This document shows, in pieces, positions 11,682 to 21,754 of a DNA stretch of 64,000 nt (position 1 is the stretch's first letter; each line of letters starts with the position of its first letter). The notes beneath the pieces are model-generated. The model did no database searches, was not told the DNA's origin, and saw only the letters and a list, made by a program, of their open reading frames with translations. The stretch is from Fulvia fulva (Eukaryota > Ascomycota > Dothideomycetes > Mycosphaerellales > Mycosphaerellaceae). The translations under genes were made by a program, and so were the position numbers. The stretch spans positions 5,270,001 to 5,334,000 of the forward strand of contig NC_063013.1 in NCBI RefSeq assembly GCF_020509005.1. Reading direction: 5' to 3'.

Positions 11682-12284
11682 CTACTGCCCGCGAGAAAGG
11701 CACAAACGCCACACCATGTGCGCTTTGCAACGACGTTTCTTCCCGACATCACCATCATATGAGACGGCTGCCGGTAGCTGGACCGTCTGCCATCGCTGAC
11801 CACCTTGCACCAAGAAGGACTGTATGCGGCCCGATTCTGACAAGTTGAAAGTCTCGATCCTAAAGGAATTCGAGAGTCGTTCGAGAAAGTCCAAGATGCA
11901 TCGCTGTTGGCATTACTGAGAGCCGCGAAGTCTTCGGCGCACTTCAATTCAATCTGGGTGCGTGCAGACAGGACGGCAACTTCGAAGAATGGCACGCCAG
12001 CCGCTTCGTTACCATAGTCGATAGTGAGGACGGATGCGGATGGCGACAATGTAACTTCACCTCCAGCACAAGGAATGTTCGCGCCTATCGTAATATCGCT
12101 GCCGACTATGTAGAAGACTGGCAGCGCATCTCCATAGTTCACGTGGCTACAAGATATTAGCACGTCTACGACCTTACAGGCCTCTCGAGTGATATGCTTA
12201 CCTGTGAGCAAGGCTAGCGAACAGCAATGAGAGCGTGGATTTTGCGCTCTTGGAATCAAAAGGCCTCGTGCCAATGTTGTACAT
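11682..12284 (-). pseudogene. secreted glycosidase remnant, GH78 rhamnosidase-like, frameshifted
   Basis: Exon 1 (12,284-12,202) encodes a 27-residue N-terminus rich in Leu/Ala (STLSLLFASLAHS across the junction) that looks like a signal peptide. A 55-nt intron (12,201-12,147) has a GTAAGC donor, CTAAT branch and TAG acceptor. Exon 2 then reads VNYGDALPVFYIV, LTIDYGNEAAGVPFFEV and SDASWTFSN. At about 11,875-11,882 one base is missing, and the homologous text resumes in the next frame as LSNSFRIETFNL and VQGGQRWQTVQL. This order resembles the N-terminal beta-sandwich of fungal GH78 alpha-L-rhamnosidases. That assignment is from memory of the family and is moderately sure. The catalytic six-hairpin domain is absent, so only about 150 codons of a protein of several hundred remain. 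The lesions are not RIP-type. Confidence 0.6.
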
Positions 12285-12703
12285 GTGCCTGTCCGAGCCA
12301 TCATCTTGCACTACTACCAAGACCTATCGCCCATATCAGTGCATGCGTCTGCCGTACCCCGGAAGGAGAGAACCTCTCCACTGTGGAAGGGGTGCGTCGC
12401 TGCTATCGGGTCATATAGCGCCGAGACGAGGGCGTCGGGCTTGTATTTGCAAGTTCGGAACGTCGTGGACATGTGGGCGCGTGGGTGAAGAATGGACCAA
12501 TTGGAGATGCGAACAGTGGAGAAGTCTACTGAGGTACGCGTACGGGTCAGCACAACTTGAGTGTGAACGTGAACAACGAACGACGAATAGCACCAAAAGA
12601 ATCGTTACATGGTTAGATAGTTGTGATCGTACGCCGAGCTATGCTGAGAGTTCCAATATCTTCTGATGTCCAAGATGATACTGTTTGAGACATGGTACGC
12701 ACT
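12285..12703. other. intergenic region, no gene seen
   Basis: This is the 3' flank of the Atos-like gene and 5' flank of the glycosidase remnant. Short open frames occur on both strands but none shows protein-like composition or a family motif. Confidence 0.5.
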
Positions 12704-15094
12704 TCACGGCGCGTTGTCCTGCGAGCGTGCCTGCTTTTGGAACGCGAGGTCCATAAGGCGCTGCGATAGTAGAGATTCATTGCGGACACCGCTCCTGCGT
12801 TCGCGGCTTGTGTCTCGCTCGAAGCTGAATGGATCCTGGAGACGAGGCACAGCATGCCTCTTGCATGGGTCACCATTGCTTGATGTTGGCGAACGCACTG
12901 AAGGTGAACATTGAGAGTGCGAGTCCAGATCCATGCCGTCACTGTACTGCCGACTACCCGGTCGTGACTCAAGGGAGGATAGCACAGTAGAGTGACGCGG
13001 TAGAGGTGGCGGCGGCTGATCGTTGCGAGGTCCGTAATCATGCGATGGGAGCGACTGCGCCATTGACCATGCCCGGTCGGGAGCGTGCTGTTGGCCGCCA
13101 GCACTGCGCCTCCTCATCTTTGCATCATTCACAGCAGTGCTCCCAGCAACTGAGTCTCTGCCGGGCTTGTATGCGCTATACCTGGGCTCAGGAAGCTGGA
13201 TTTCGTTTCGAAGTTTCTCCTTCCCGTCTGGCACGCGGTTTGCAAAGACAACTCGGACTGACTTGTACAAGAAGTACCTGCCTTTCGAAGGACAGCAAAT
13301 GTGTAAGTGTATCAGATATCTTAGCATTGGTCTGTCGTTAGGATCTCCTGTTGGATTGAGAGAGGCTTCAGGTCTGTCTGTGCCGAAATTATTGCGCGAG
13401 CATAGGGGCATGTCGATAATGGGGCCAGCTGAGTAGCTCCGCTGGCGTATGAAAGTCTTTTGACCAGACTCCATGTCCGAAAGGTCATAAGGCACCAAGA
13501 AAAGCTTCACTGCCGTCTTGTTAGGATTCTTGATCACGATCTGGAGCTGCCCTTGCTGCGGAATTCGATAACTGCCTCCAGGCGGCGCCTTGGGAGAACC
13601 AGACCGGCGTTTTGCTTTCTGCCTTCGTCGTTTTCTTGTAGCATCAGAAGCTGAGCCATCCTCTCCGAAGCCTCTAGGTGAGCTTGCCCGACTTCCTTCG
13701 TTGCTTCGTGACTCTAGCACACGTTCTCGCCGTTTATCGCGAACTTCCTCAAAGGACGGCAGATGATTCTCGAGATCTAGTAGACCTACGTATGGACTTG
13801 GCTGGTCGTTCGCGGGTGTCTTTGCACCATGACCGTAGCTGTAGAACACCGCGGGAAAAGGTACACTGACATGAGGTGGACAGCGTAGGTTTGACCTGCA
13901 GTTTCCTTTGCCAAGTACACCAATCTGTGCCATGAAGTTCAGCGGCCTAGACGGAACGGTAGACATGCGACCGCGAAGAATAGATTCTTCATAAGATCCC
14001 ACCATTGGGGCATGCTGCAGCGGGGAGTCGGCGGTGAGAGATGGTCTCCTGATACCAGAAACAGGAGTCTGCGGTAGGCTCGAGAAGGGAGTTGTATTCA
14101 TCGACTGCCGGGGTTGATGTGCTTGGTAGGGGAATGTCTTTTCGGAACGAAGCGGAGGTACGGGTCTGTCATGGGTGCGAGCGGATGCCGGATACTCCAG
14201 CGCCGTCTGGACAGACTTGAAGGACTGTGGTGCAAAGGTGTGTCTTCTGGACCTGTCTGGGCTCGGAGACTTGGAAGGCTCAGGCGTGTCAGGTCGCGAT
14301 GATTGCACCAAGGGGCTCGTCGGCGCTTTGTAGGCAAAGCTCGTAGAAAGCGAGACATTTGATACTGCGGGATCTCGTGCAGAATTCGATGGTATGTGAG
14401 GACCGTAGTGTGCTGGAGGCGGAAAAGCTCGTATTTCACGATTGGGCCTGAAGGCGGTGCCTGGGAAGTCTGGATGCCACGGCGCGACCGGAGAGGTCGC
14501 AAGGCTGGGAGCAGCACTGTCGCGACTTGCTTCGCCACTGCGTTCGATAGCAATAGCATCACTTTGCTGCCGTTCCCTGAAGTCTCCGCGATGCAGGGCA
14601 GATCTCGGCCTCTCAATCTGCATGCCAATCGAGTGATTGTCCTGCTGTGTTTCCCGTGACTTCGGCCGGGCGTCAGGCACGACTGGTGTCGCTGGACGTG
14701 ACGCAGGGGACCTCCGCTTCCTACCCGGCTCAGTCGACAAAGGTCGTTCAACCTCTGGCGATGTCGGTCTTGATTCCAGGCCCCGGACCCTCCTTATCAA
14801 CTCCTGCCTGTCAATTGGGCACGACTTCTCTAGTTCGGGCGATGTAGGTCGTGATGAATTGCTCTTGATGCGCCTGATGATCTCCTGCCGGTCTACCGTC
14901 GAACTCTTGCTGCCATTCGCTGGTGTCCTCGGCCTTCCGGTATAGTATGGGTTGAAGATGGTTGGACTCGATCTACCGTTCTCCGGGCTCGCTGTTCTCG
15001 TTCGTTGCAATGCACTCCCATCTTCGCCGCCATTACTACTCCCGGACTGCCCACACGCCTTTTGACCATCGCGATCGCCACTGTTCACTGCCAT
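12704..15094 (-). CDS. Atos/DUF4210-type protein, 796 aa
   Basis: This is one uninterrupted exon. Residues 1-360 are Ser/Pro/Arg-rich and probably disordered, with a near-repeat of a DRQE[IL]IRR...SRPTSPE motif at about 66-88 and 93-115. An Atos-like conserved block follows at about 366-447 (EESILRGRMSTVPSRPLNF, IGVLGKGNC, SVPFPAVFYSY, YVGLLDLE). A basic stretch (RKRRRQKAKRR, about 487-497) could be a nuclear localisation signal. The second domain lies at about 508-650 (GQLQIVIKNPNKTAVKLF, FIRQRSYSAGP, LRYLIHLHICCPSKGR, VVFANRVPDGKEKLRNEI) and corresponds to the Pfam 'chromosome segregation during meiosis' region. The C-tail is again low complexity. Family members include fission yeast and animal Atos proteins with transcription- or meiosis-related roles. 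The length and both domains look intact. Confidence 0.9.
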   Translation of the reverse strand: MAVNSGDRDGQKACGQSGSSNGGEDGSALQRTRTASPENGRSSPTIFNPYYTGRPRTPANGSKSSTVDRQEIIRRIKSNSSRPTSPELEKSCPIDRQELIRRVRGLESRPTSPEVERPLSTEPGRKRRSPASRPATPVVPDARPKSRETQQDNHSIGMQIERPRSALHRGDFRERQQSDAIAIERSGEASRDSAAPSLATSPVAPWHPDFPGTAFRPNREIRAFPPPAHYGPHIPSNSARDPAVSNVSLSTSFAYKAPTSPLVQSSRPDTPEPSKSPSPDRSRRHTFAPQSFKSVQTALEYPASARTHDRPVPPLRSEKTFPYQAHQPRQSMNTTPFSSLPQTPVSGIRRPSLTADSPLQHAPMVGSYEESILRGRMSTVPSRPLNFMAQIGVLGKGNCRSNLRCPPHVSVPFPAVFYSYGHGAKTPANDQPSPYVGLLDLENHLPSFEEVRDKRRERVLESRSNEGSRASSPRGFGEDGSASDATRKRRRQKAKRRSGSPKAPPGGSYRIPQQGQLQIVIKNPNKTAVKLFLVPYDLSDMESGQKTFIRQRSYSAGPIIDMPLCSRNNFGTDRPEASLNPTGDPNDRPMLRYLIHLHICCPSKGRYFLYKSVRVVFANRVPDGKEKLRNEIQLPEPRYSAYKPGRDSVAGSTAVNDAKMRRRSAGGQQHAPDRAWSMAQSLPSHDYGPRNDQPPPPLPRHSTVLSSLESRPGSRQYSDGMDLDSHSQCSPSVRSPTSSNGDPCKRHAVPRLQDPFSFERDTSRERRSGVRNESLLSQRLMDLAFQKQARSQDNAP

Positions 15095-15761
15095 TCCACG
15101 CTCGGAGCCAGCAGCTTGGCCCCGAGCTTATCCCAAGCGTCTCCAGCGTAAGTGGTTGGAATTGTTGCTGCTATACGATCGTATTGTTTGCGTGGATCAT
15201 GATATAGTAATTGCTGTGTTGGGATGCAACTCAAACAATCCCAGGCGTGGCGATGCGAGCAAGGTAGTCGTTGTGACGAGTAATGGCTCGTTTCAGAGCA
15301 CCCGAATGGCTGCTCTGACAAAGAGGGACCGAAACGCGCGCTTCGGCGGCAGCGTCGGGTGTCAAGGTATGTTGGGGTGGTATTGGACGAGACTGGCACG
15401 ATTGCTTGGACGTTGATGGGGGAGGCGGCGTAGTAGCATGGTGTTCTCCGCTTGAAAGGGAGGTAGACGCTCTGGCATCATATGGCGAAACTGTCATGTG
15501 CTCTCGGATCGAGGTGGGGATGGTGCTCAGGATCGGCCGCTAGCAAGCTCTTATCACTGCTACTGGGCACTTCGATTACTTCCTGCACGTGCCTTTCACT
15601 GTTACAACATCATGCATTCGCACCAGCTGTACGCTGTCGCCGCCAACGATAACTCGCAATGCATTGAGATTGTCGCCAAGACGCCTGTCGGGGAGTGTAT
15701 TCCGCTGTTGGGACTCCCCTCCTCGCGGTGCGGTGCCAGCATTTAGCCAAATGCATCTTCA
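15095..15761. other. intergenic region, probable Atos-like promoter
   Basis: This is the upstream region of the Atos-like gene. Several short open frames on both strands lack family motifs and overlap one another. No convincing gene is seen. Confidence 0.45.
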
Positions 15762-16109
15762 TCAGACATCCTTTCGTGCCAACATACGTCTCCAGCGGCC
15801 TGGCGTAGGAACGAGATCGAAGACATGGAAGGAAAGGTATGCACGCCCTGAAAGACTGATTTGAACCGCAGAAACAGCCGTCTCGCACATATGCGTCAAG
15901 TCTAGTGTGTTCTGGTCCATAGTACCATCCAGGACAATGGCGAAGACATCTTGGTGTGGACGGTATGTGAGAAGTCGCCCATCAGACTGATACCACTCTG
16001 CCAAAACCTCACTACTTACCGCTGTACCTCCCCGGGCTGGAAAGCACTCATTGGTCATCGCAGAGCAAACAAGTTTCTTCAGAAGACCTCTACTCTGTTC
16101 GAAAGCCAT
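15762..16109 (-). CDS. possible small ORF, 115 aa, unknown
   Basis: This is an open frame with a fairly protein-like composition (for example VSSEVLAEWYQSDGRLL and HQDVFAIVLDGT). I recognise no family. Its start codon lies in a CCATGG that also holds, on the other strand, the start of the two-exon gene at 16,108. The two genes would therefore begin at the same six bases with no 5' untranslated room between them, so at most one is likely to be translated as drawn. It may be a shadow or an exon of something else. Confidence 0.2.
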   Translation of the reverse strand: MAFEQSRGLLKKLVCSAMTNECFPARGGTAVSSEVLAEWYQSDGRLLTYRPHQDVFAIVLDGTMDQNTLDLTHMCETAVSAVQISLSGRAYLSFHVFDLVPTPGRWRRMLARKDV

Positions 16110-16998
16110 GGCAGATCCATCACTGACTACCTCGCCACCGTTGCAACCAACTCAGCCACCAGGTCGAAGGAATAGGAAGAAGTTGAGAACTGTCAGCGTA
16201 CATCATACACGACTATCGCCAGCGACTCGCACGCCGCCTGCCGAGAGTGCTCTGCGCTACTTCGTCGACGACAGTGGTCGCGTGACCGAGACTGGCGACC
16301 ATCCGGGTCCACAAACGCCCATGCCATGCTCCAATTACTCGAACGCTGCACAATCAGCAGGTCTGCCTATAATGACACTAAACGGCACGATCAAAGGCCA
16401 TGACACAAGGCGATCAAATGCGACCAACGATCAGGCCGCTACCCCGAGACTACCGCTTGAACCCGGGGTAGAATCCTTGTCCACAGCAGTGCCGTTCGGT
16501 CCTCGTGCTCATGAAGGTTTTCCAACTATTTCAGTCAAAAACTCAGCAAGGTAAGTCTTACTCTCACCAGCGCCGATCACCTCCAATAAACAACATGCGA
16601 TGTTTTCCAGATTCGGCCTGACGCGATCGATTCCTAGCCAAATTGAAAACACTACACGACCCAGCAGCACAGCAGATAGACCTGGAGCCAGTACACCACA
16701 GCTACTCAGGCTGGAGCCTCGATGCCCTATTCAAGGCTTCACCTACACTTTCGATCCGGCTGGAACGACGGCTTTGCCAGAGACAAGGATGATCGTGTAC
16801 TCCAACAAGAGCGGGCACGATCTACTTCGAGAGATCAAGCGGCCAGCGAACTACATCGACCAGGTCACAGAGCAACGAACTCCTCCCAGGAAGTCAGCCA
16901 GGTACATCCACCGTCATGATTCTGGAGCACAAGGTCTTGTCATGCCCTCACCGACTCTAAACTCGGCCTCCAGGCCGGCAAGACGCCAGTCCACGTGA
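16108..16998 (+). CDS. two-exon gene of unknown function, 276 aa
   Basis: Exon 1 is 16,108-16,550 and exon 2 is 16,611-16,998. The 60-nt intron has a GTAAGT donor and a TTTTCCAG acceptor, and splicing restores one frame of 277 codons across the split Arg codon. The protein is rich in Ser, Thr, Pro and Arg, with a basic start (PPGRRNRKKLRTVS) and no signal peptide or membrane segment. Exon 2 has a short more ordered stretch (PIQGFTYTFDP, ETRMIVYSNKSGHDLLREI). No family is recognised. I chose this ATG because the in-frame upstream ATG at 16,051 only adds sequence unlike the rest. It is probably a lineage-restricted, partly disordered protein. Confidence 0.55.
16551..16610 (+). other. spliceosomal intron, 60 nt
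   Basis: The donor is GTAAGT and the acceptor is CCAG preceded by a T-rich run. Removal joins AG to A in an Arg codon and merges two open frames. Confidence 0.65.
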
Positions 16999-17612
16999 GG
17001 TTCGTGATCGTTACCTCAGGCTAGTCGCTCTTAGTATCAGCCAGCTCCTACTATGGCAAGAGACTTGGAGATAGTTGATCAGGCGAAGGCGAAACAGTCA
17101 GCTCTATACTTGCGATCAGCTCCAGGGATCACTCCCAAGCTTATGAATAACCCAGTACCTGCATGGAGGGGGCCATTTGGCACTTGTCTAGACACGATGG
17201 ACGCAAACTGAGGTGGCCTTATGACTGCACGTTCAGCTCAGCTTACTGGTCGACAGTGACCCCGGATCTCGGAACTGGAATTCTTGCCTTTCTGTCAGCC
17301 GACGATTCCTATAGTGGGCACAGTTTCGTGCTCAATGTGCGCTCACGACCAGAAAAGAAGCGGTTCGTGCATCTACAGTGTATTGTGCGCAGCCGCCGTA
17401 GTGTCCACTTCGCCAAGTGATGGTACGCCTATCCCCGTAGCAAAGGTGGAGCACGACCCCAGCCGCAGCGCTGGTTCGTCGGGGTTCGGCTCATCTCAGT
17501 CGAGGTACATTGATGTCCTGCCCATTAAGACGGTCGACACTTGCACCTTGATGGCATCCGGCCACCCTCGCACCAGCAGACCATACTCGGACATTCGTTT
17601 CACGACCTTGCG
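16999..17612. other. intergenic region, no clear gene
   Basis: Open frames up to about 110 codons occur (17,163-17,420 and 17,284-17,616, plus strand) but overlap each other in different frames and show no family motif. It may hold the promoter or an upstream exon of the 2EXR-like gene; neither can be supported. Confidence 0.4.
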
Positions 17613-18227
17613 ATGAGCAAGAAGAGTTCCAATTCATACAACACATACATGTGCTCAAACTTCAGCATGGACCACATCCTGGCAAACAAGCACACACAGG
17701 ATGCGATGGATCTTGACAAAATGACATTCGAAGACCTCGAGATATACAAGTCACAGCTTGATTTAGTAAGGCAACGAATTCTTGATCTGCAGAACGCAAG
17801 ATCTCCGCTGTTCAGATTGCCGTCGGAGCTTCGGAACATGATCTTCGTACTCGCAATGCATGGCGAGCTCCAAGAGCGCAAGAGGTCTTCGCGCCATGCC
17901 ACAATGTTCAAGCAACCCGCCTTCTTCGCCGCAAACCGCCAGGTCAAAGCTGAATGTACCGGGCTTTGGTTTGCTGATGTTCTCATCTGGGAAGAGTTCG
18001 ACTTTACCTCAAAGAAATGGACACGGATGAGCACTGATGCGGTTCGCGAGATTTGCTTGGCCAAGACGGCGTCTGGTCGTTGCAATTTGGTTACGCAGTC
18101 CGCCTACTGTGATGTCATACGGACCAGAGATGCTGTCGAGGGAAGCCGTAGCATTTGCCCTAGAAAGGGTCTGGTGCGAATTGACAATGGCATGCCCTTG
18201 CCACAGCTAAGGTGGTGGGTCTGGTGA
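17613..18227 (+). CDS. 2EXR/F-box-like domain protein, 204 aa
   Basis: A leading acidic/leucine helix (MTFEDLEIYKSQLDLV) precedes the family signature LFRLPSELRNMIFVLA. A second block follows (PAFFAANRQVKAECTGLWF), as in many fungal 2EXR proteins. It shares this order with the gene at 10,798-11,508, although the two are not close copies. I take the ATG at 17,613; 24 upstream in-frame codons to 17,541 look unlike coding sequence, and 17,670 is another possible start. The protein ends soon after the second block and is shorter than usual, so a C-terminal truncation or a missed exon is possible. No function is known. Confidence 0.65.
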   Translation: MSKKSSNSYNTYMCSNFSMDHILANKHTQDAMDLDKMTFEDLEIYKSQLDLVRQRILDLQNARSPLFRLPSELRNMIFVLAMHGELQERKRSSRHATMFKQPAFFAANRQVKAECTGLWFADVLIWEEFDFTSKKWTRMSTDAVREICLAKTASGRCNLVTQSAYCDVIRTRDAVEGSRSICPRKGLVRIDNGMPLPQLRWWVW

Positions 18228-18848
18228 TTTGTGGCTGAAGTTGAGTGAATGGAGGCCAGCGAGGTCGTCTGGGGACAGTCAGCACCAATTACCATGCGCA
18301 TGAAGTTCCGAACATCATGACCATAGGAGTACAGCCCGCAAACTGCTGCTCCGATGAAGCACGTCATTGCGACACGTCAGCAAACGGCCCCACGACAGTA
18401 TGGTTTACAGTATGAATCAGCGCTTATGGGCATCTCAGCCATGATCATGCAGCCTCAAGAGCATCGCGCATAGCTCAGAAGACCGGCCCCGATTGCGTAT
18501 CATCCCGGCTGGCCTGGAGATCCTGCGGTGGCACTTGCCGACGACATTCAACCCTCAGCTCACGGCTGAACTCTAATCATCTTTTGTCTTAGTCAAGCGA
18601 TTCTGGTGGTGCTGATGTATGAGTATATAGATCCTAGCACGAATTCCCTGCAACCCTAGTTCCATTTGATGCAAGCCGGCACACTTCGACGACTAATTTC
18701 CTCACCAGGCCAATAATTGGTGTCAATACAAGGGCATCTGTGCGACTGATCTGGCAGCAGGCTTACGACAGTATACATCTAAAACGCCCATAGCCGTTTA
18801 CAGTGCTTCGATGTTTCCTGTCTGCCATACCACATAACACAGGCAAAA
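18228..18848. other. promoter region of the flavin monooxygenase
   Basis: No gene is seen. A GAGTATATAG stretch near 18,620 could be a TATA element, about 220 bases before the monooxygenase start codon. This is a weak inference. Confidence 0.35.
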
Positions 18849-20819
18849 ATGCCCTTCGACACTTCTGTCCTGCAGAAGGTGCCCTTCGAGCCGAAGCACG
18901 AGGCTTCAAGCGACGCTGCAAGGGCTCTGATTCCAAAGTTCCTCTATCAAGACCCCAACGATGCCTCACTTCCAGAGATCAAGGAACGCATGTGTGGTGA
19001 ACGACGACGGTTAAGGATTGTTGTTGTAGGAGCTGGACTTACCGGCTTGGCCTTCTTGCACTACCTGTTCGACGCAATACCGGAGGGAAGCGTCGATTTG
19101 GCTCTTTATGAGCGCAACGAGGATGTTGGTGGTGTGGTGAGTATGCCTCTGGTAGCACAAGCATGCGCTTCGTTGCTAATTCCGTTCGCAGTGGTTGACA
19201 ACGCGCTATCCTGGTGTACGAAGTGACATTCCTGGTCCTAATTATCAGTTCAACTGGCGGCCGCATGTATGGACACAGTTCTATCAGCCTGGTGCAGAGA
19301 CGCGAGACTATCTGCAGGCTGTAGCGCGCGAAAATGGCTTCTATCGCTTCATGCACTTTAAGCACGAGGCCGTGCGAGCATCCTGGAGTGATGAGACAGC
19401 CAAGTGGACAATCACCCTCAAAAATCATGCCAATGGACTGTCATTTGATGATGTAGCGGACCTCTTCGTCGAACTGAATGGACCAGTCAGCGATCCGAAG
19501 CTCACAGTGCCTGGCATTGAGAAGTTTGAGGGCGAGGTCATTCATTCCGGGGCCTGGAGAGACGACCTTGACCTCGGTGGCGAGCGAGTTGCCTTGCTCG
19601 GATACGGGTCCTCGGGCGTGCAAATCGTACCGAACATCATCAATGATGTATCCAAGCTGTATACGTGGTTCAGGAGTAAACTGTACTTGAATCCCCCGTT
19701 CTACGGAGAATACTCTGCTGCAGATGGTACGAACTTCAGGTACACGAATGAGCAGACAGCTCTATTGCAAGATCGAGATGTGTATCTTGCATATCGAAAG
19801 GAAATGGATGGTTCGTCAAACCCCAGATTTCAGATGATGGTACATGGCAACCCAATGTCGCACAAGGTCAAAGAGCTCGTGGCAGGTTACATGAGGGAGA
19901 AGCTGGCGCCCAAGTCGGGACTGGCAGACGCGATCATCCCGCAGGACTTCGATATGGGATGCAGACGTCCGACCTTATGTCATGGTAGGTCTTCCTATCA
20001 AGAAATGCGATGCACAGCAGCTAACGTACTCCAGGCTACCTCGAAGCACTTCCCGACCGCAAGACTACCGTCTTCCTCGAGGAACTCAAGCACTTCACAG
20101 CCATAGGCTTCCTCGACAATTCCGGCGCCGAGCACGAAGTCGACCTCATCATCGCAGCAACAGGCTACGACCAAGACCACAAGCCTCGCTATCCGAAAGT
20201 GGTCAATGGCGAAGACATGGGCACGAAATGGGCACCAGACCTACATCCGCGATCATACATGGCAGTCTGCCTAGAAGGCATGCCGAACTACTTCAACTCT
20301 AGCGCGGCATACACCCCCGTCTACCGTAGCTGGTACCAAGCCGCTGAAGCATCAACGCAATACATGGTCAAGATTATCGACAAAATGCAACTTGAGCATA
20401 TGGTCAGTTTCCGGCCCACTCCCAAAGCTGTAGACCATTTCGTGAGGCACTCCAACGCCTTCATGCAGCGTATGATCCAAAGTGGACCTTGCTCAAGCTG
20501 GTATAAGAACAAAGACGGGAGACCGCACATGTGGCCGGGCAATCACAGTCACTATATGCGATGTTACCAGCATCTTCGTGGTGAGGATTTTGAGTGGAGG
20601 TATGAAGATGAGGACGATGTGTTCTCTTGGATGGGAAATGGGTTCGATTGGGACGCGAATGGGAAGGAAGGTGGTGATTCGACTTGGTATATCGAGAAGC
20701 CTGGGAGAGAGGTCAGCGCTGAGGAAGTTGAAAAGCTGCTGGGTATTCACGGAGAGGCTTTGCCGCCGCCCAACATCAAGAGCGGGAACGATGGGGCGAA
20801 GCAAGCGGCGGGGCATTAA
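18849..20819 (+). CDS. FAD-dependent monooxygenase, Baeyer-Villiger/FMO type, 621 aa
   Basis: There are three exons: 18,849-19,136, 19,192-19,984 and 20,035-20,819 (1,866 nt, 622 codons with stop). The introns are 55 and 50 nt with GTGAGT/GTAGGT donors and GCTAAT/GCTAAC branch points. The FAD-binding motif is GAGLTG (residues 61-66), followed by GGVWLTTRYPGVRSD (about 94-108). The Baeyer-Villiger fingerprint is present as FEGEVIHSGAW (208-218). The NADPH motif is GYGSSG (232-237), and the C-terminal ATGYD is at about 402-406. The enzyme should oxidise ketones, aldehydes or heteroatoms with NADPH and O2; the substrate is unknown. Arg follows the fingerprint Trp, where Pro or Asp is usual. No biosynthetic cluster partners are seen nearby. 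The start context (CAAAAATGC) is good. Confidence 0.92.
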
Positions 20820-21110
20820 TGAGCGATGGTCGAGTTGGTATGCTCAATAGACCTTCGACAAGCTTGGCATGAGAGTTCATCTAGAAAGTAACGGGTACAG
20901 GCCTCGGTGATATCCACGCTTTATCGGACCACCCTAAGGTCACGTGCACACCTTACTGCAACATAAAACATAACTTGAAGGTGTATTCAACAGCGGTATA
21001 GACTATCTATCTAGCTACTAGCTATTACCGTATGCCCTAAGGTATAGTGTCTATTTTATCTATAAGTAGCGTCGCTATATATCGTTAATTAAGTACTAGA
21101 ACTCGCTTTA
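20820..21110. other. 3' flank of monooxygenase and RIP boundary
   Basis: Ordinary composition lasts to about 20,990. From there CpA and TpG nearly vanish and TpA dominates, before the tail of the LINE-B fragment. No gene is seen. Confidence 0.6.
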
Positions 21111-21754
21111 TAGATAGATAGATTTGTCATTCCCCTGCTCTAGGACCCTATTCGGCCTATATAGGTATATATTTATTGTTATATATAAAGGGAAACCCGA
21201 ATAGGTAAAAACCCTTCCCGCCTCCGACTTCTCCTTATCTAGATTAGGTTTCCCTCTAAACGTACGTAGTCTATGTCACTACCCCGTTAGCCCCCGCTCC
21301 TAGCCGGTCTCGTCGCGCTACGCCGTATCCTCTCTTCCTATACTACTCCTACTAGGCGGTACTGTTCTAGCTAGCCCTTCTCTAGTATCTAGTTCGTAAT
21401 ACGCCGTAGGTCCTTAGCGTTGTTAAGAAGTGCCCTAATCGTCCGGTTCCTCGCCTTTACTATTTACTCCCCCCTTCCTAGCGACTACCTCGGATAGATA
21501 AGGACTATATACCGTATATTCTAGGAGTAATAGCCGTAGGGGTAGCTAGTATTTATATATTCTAGAACCTTCCTCTACGATAGGTACCCCTAGAGGCCGA
21601 TATGTTCGCTTTGTAGTTAGGTTGCTATACTACTCTATACCCTCGTAAGGCGGTAGTAGATAAGCTTCGGGGGGTACTTAACCGCGGATTTTGTAGCTAA
21701 CTATTCCTTAGGTTGTCCCGCTAGCTAAGGGCGTCCACTATACCCTACACCCTA
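21111..21754 (-). mobile_element. 5'-truncated LINE-B copy, RIP-mutated
   Basis: This matches the 3' end of the chimeric LINE (2,887 to about 3,540) and, as reverse complement, the 3' end of LINE-B at 9,940-10,590. It starts with the GATA tail at 21,111-21,123 and stops abruptly after CTACACCCTA. That is a typical 5' truncation of a LINE insertion on the minus strand. No clear target-site duplication was found. Confidence 0.8.

Noticed and set aside
14098..14751. A 217-codon minus-strand ORF (and others on both strands at 12,613-13,104 and 14,396-14,945)
   Set aside because: They are alternative frames of the Atos-like gene, whose frame carries conserved domains.
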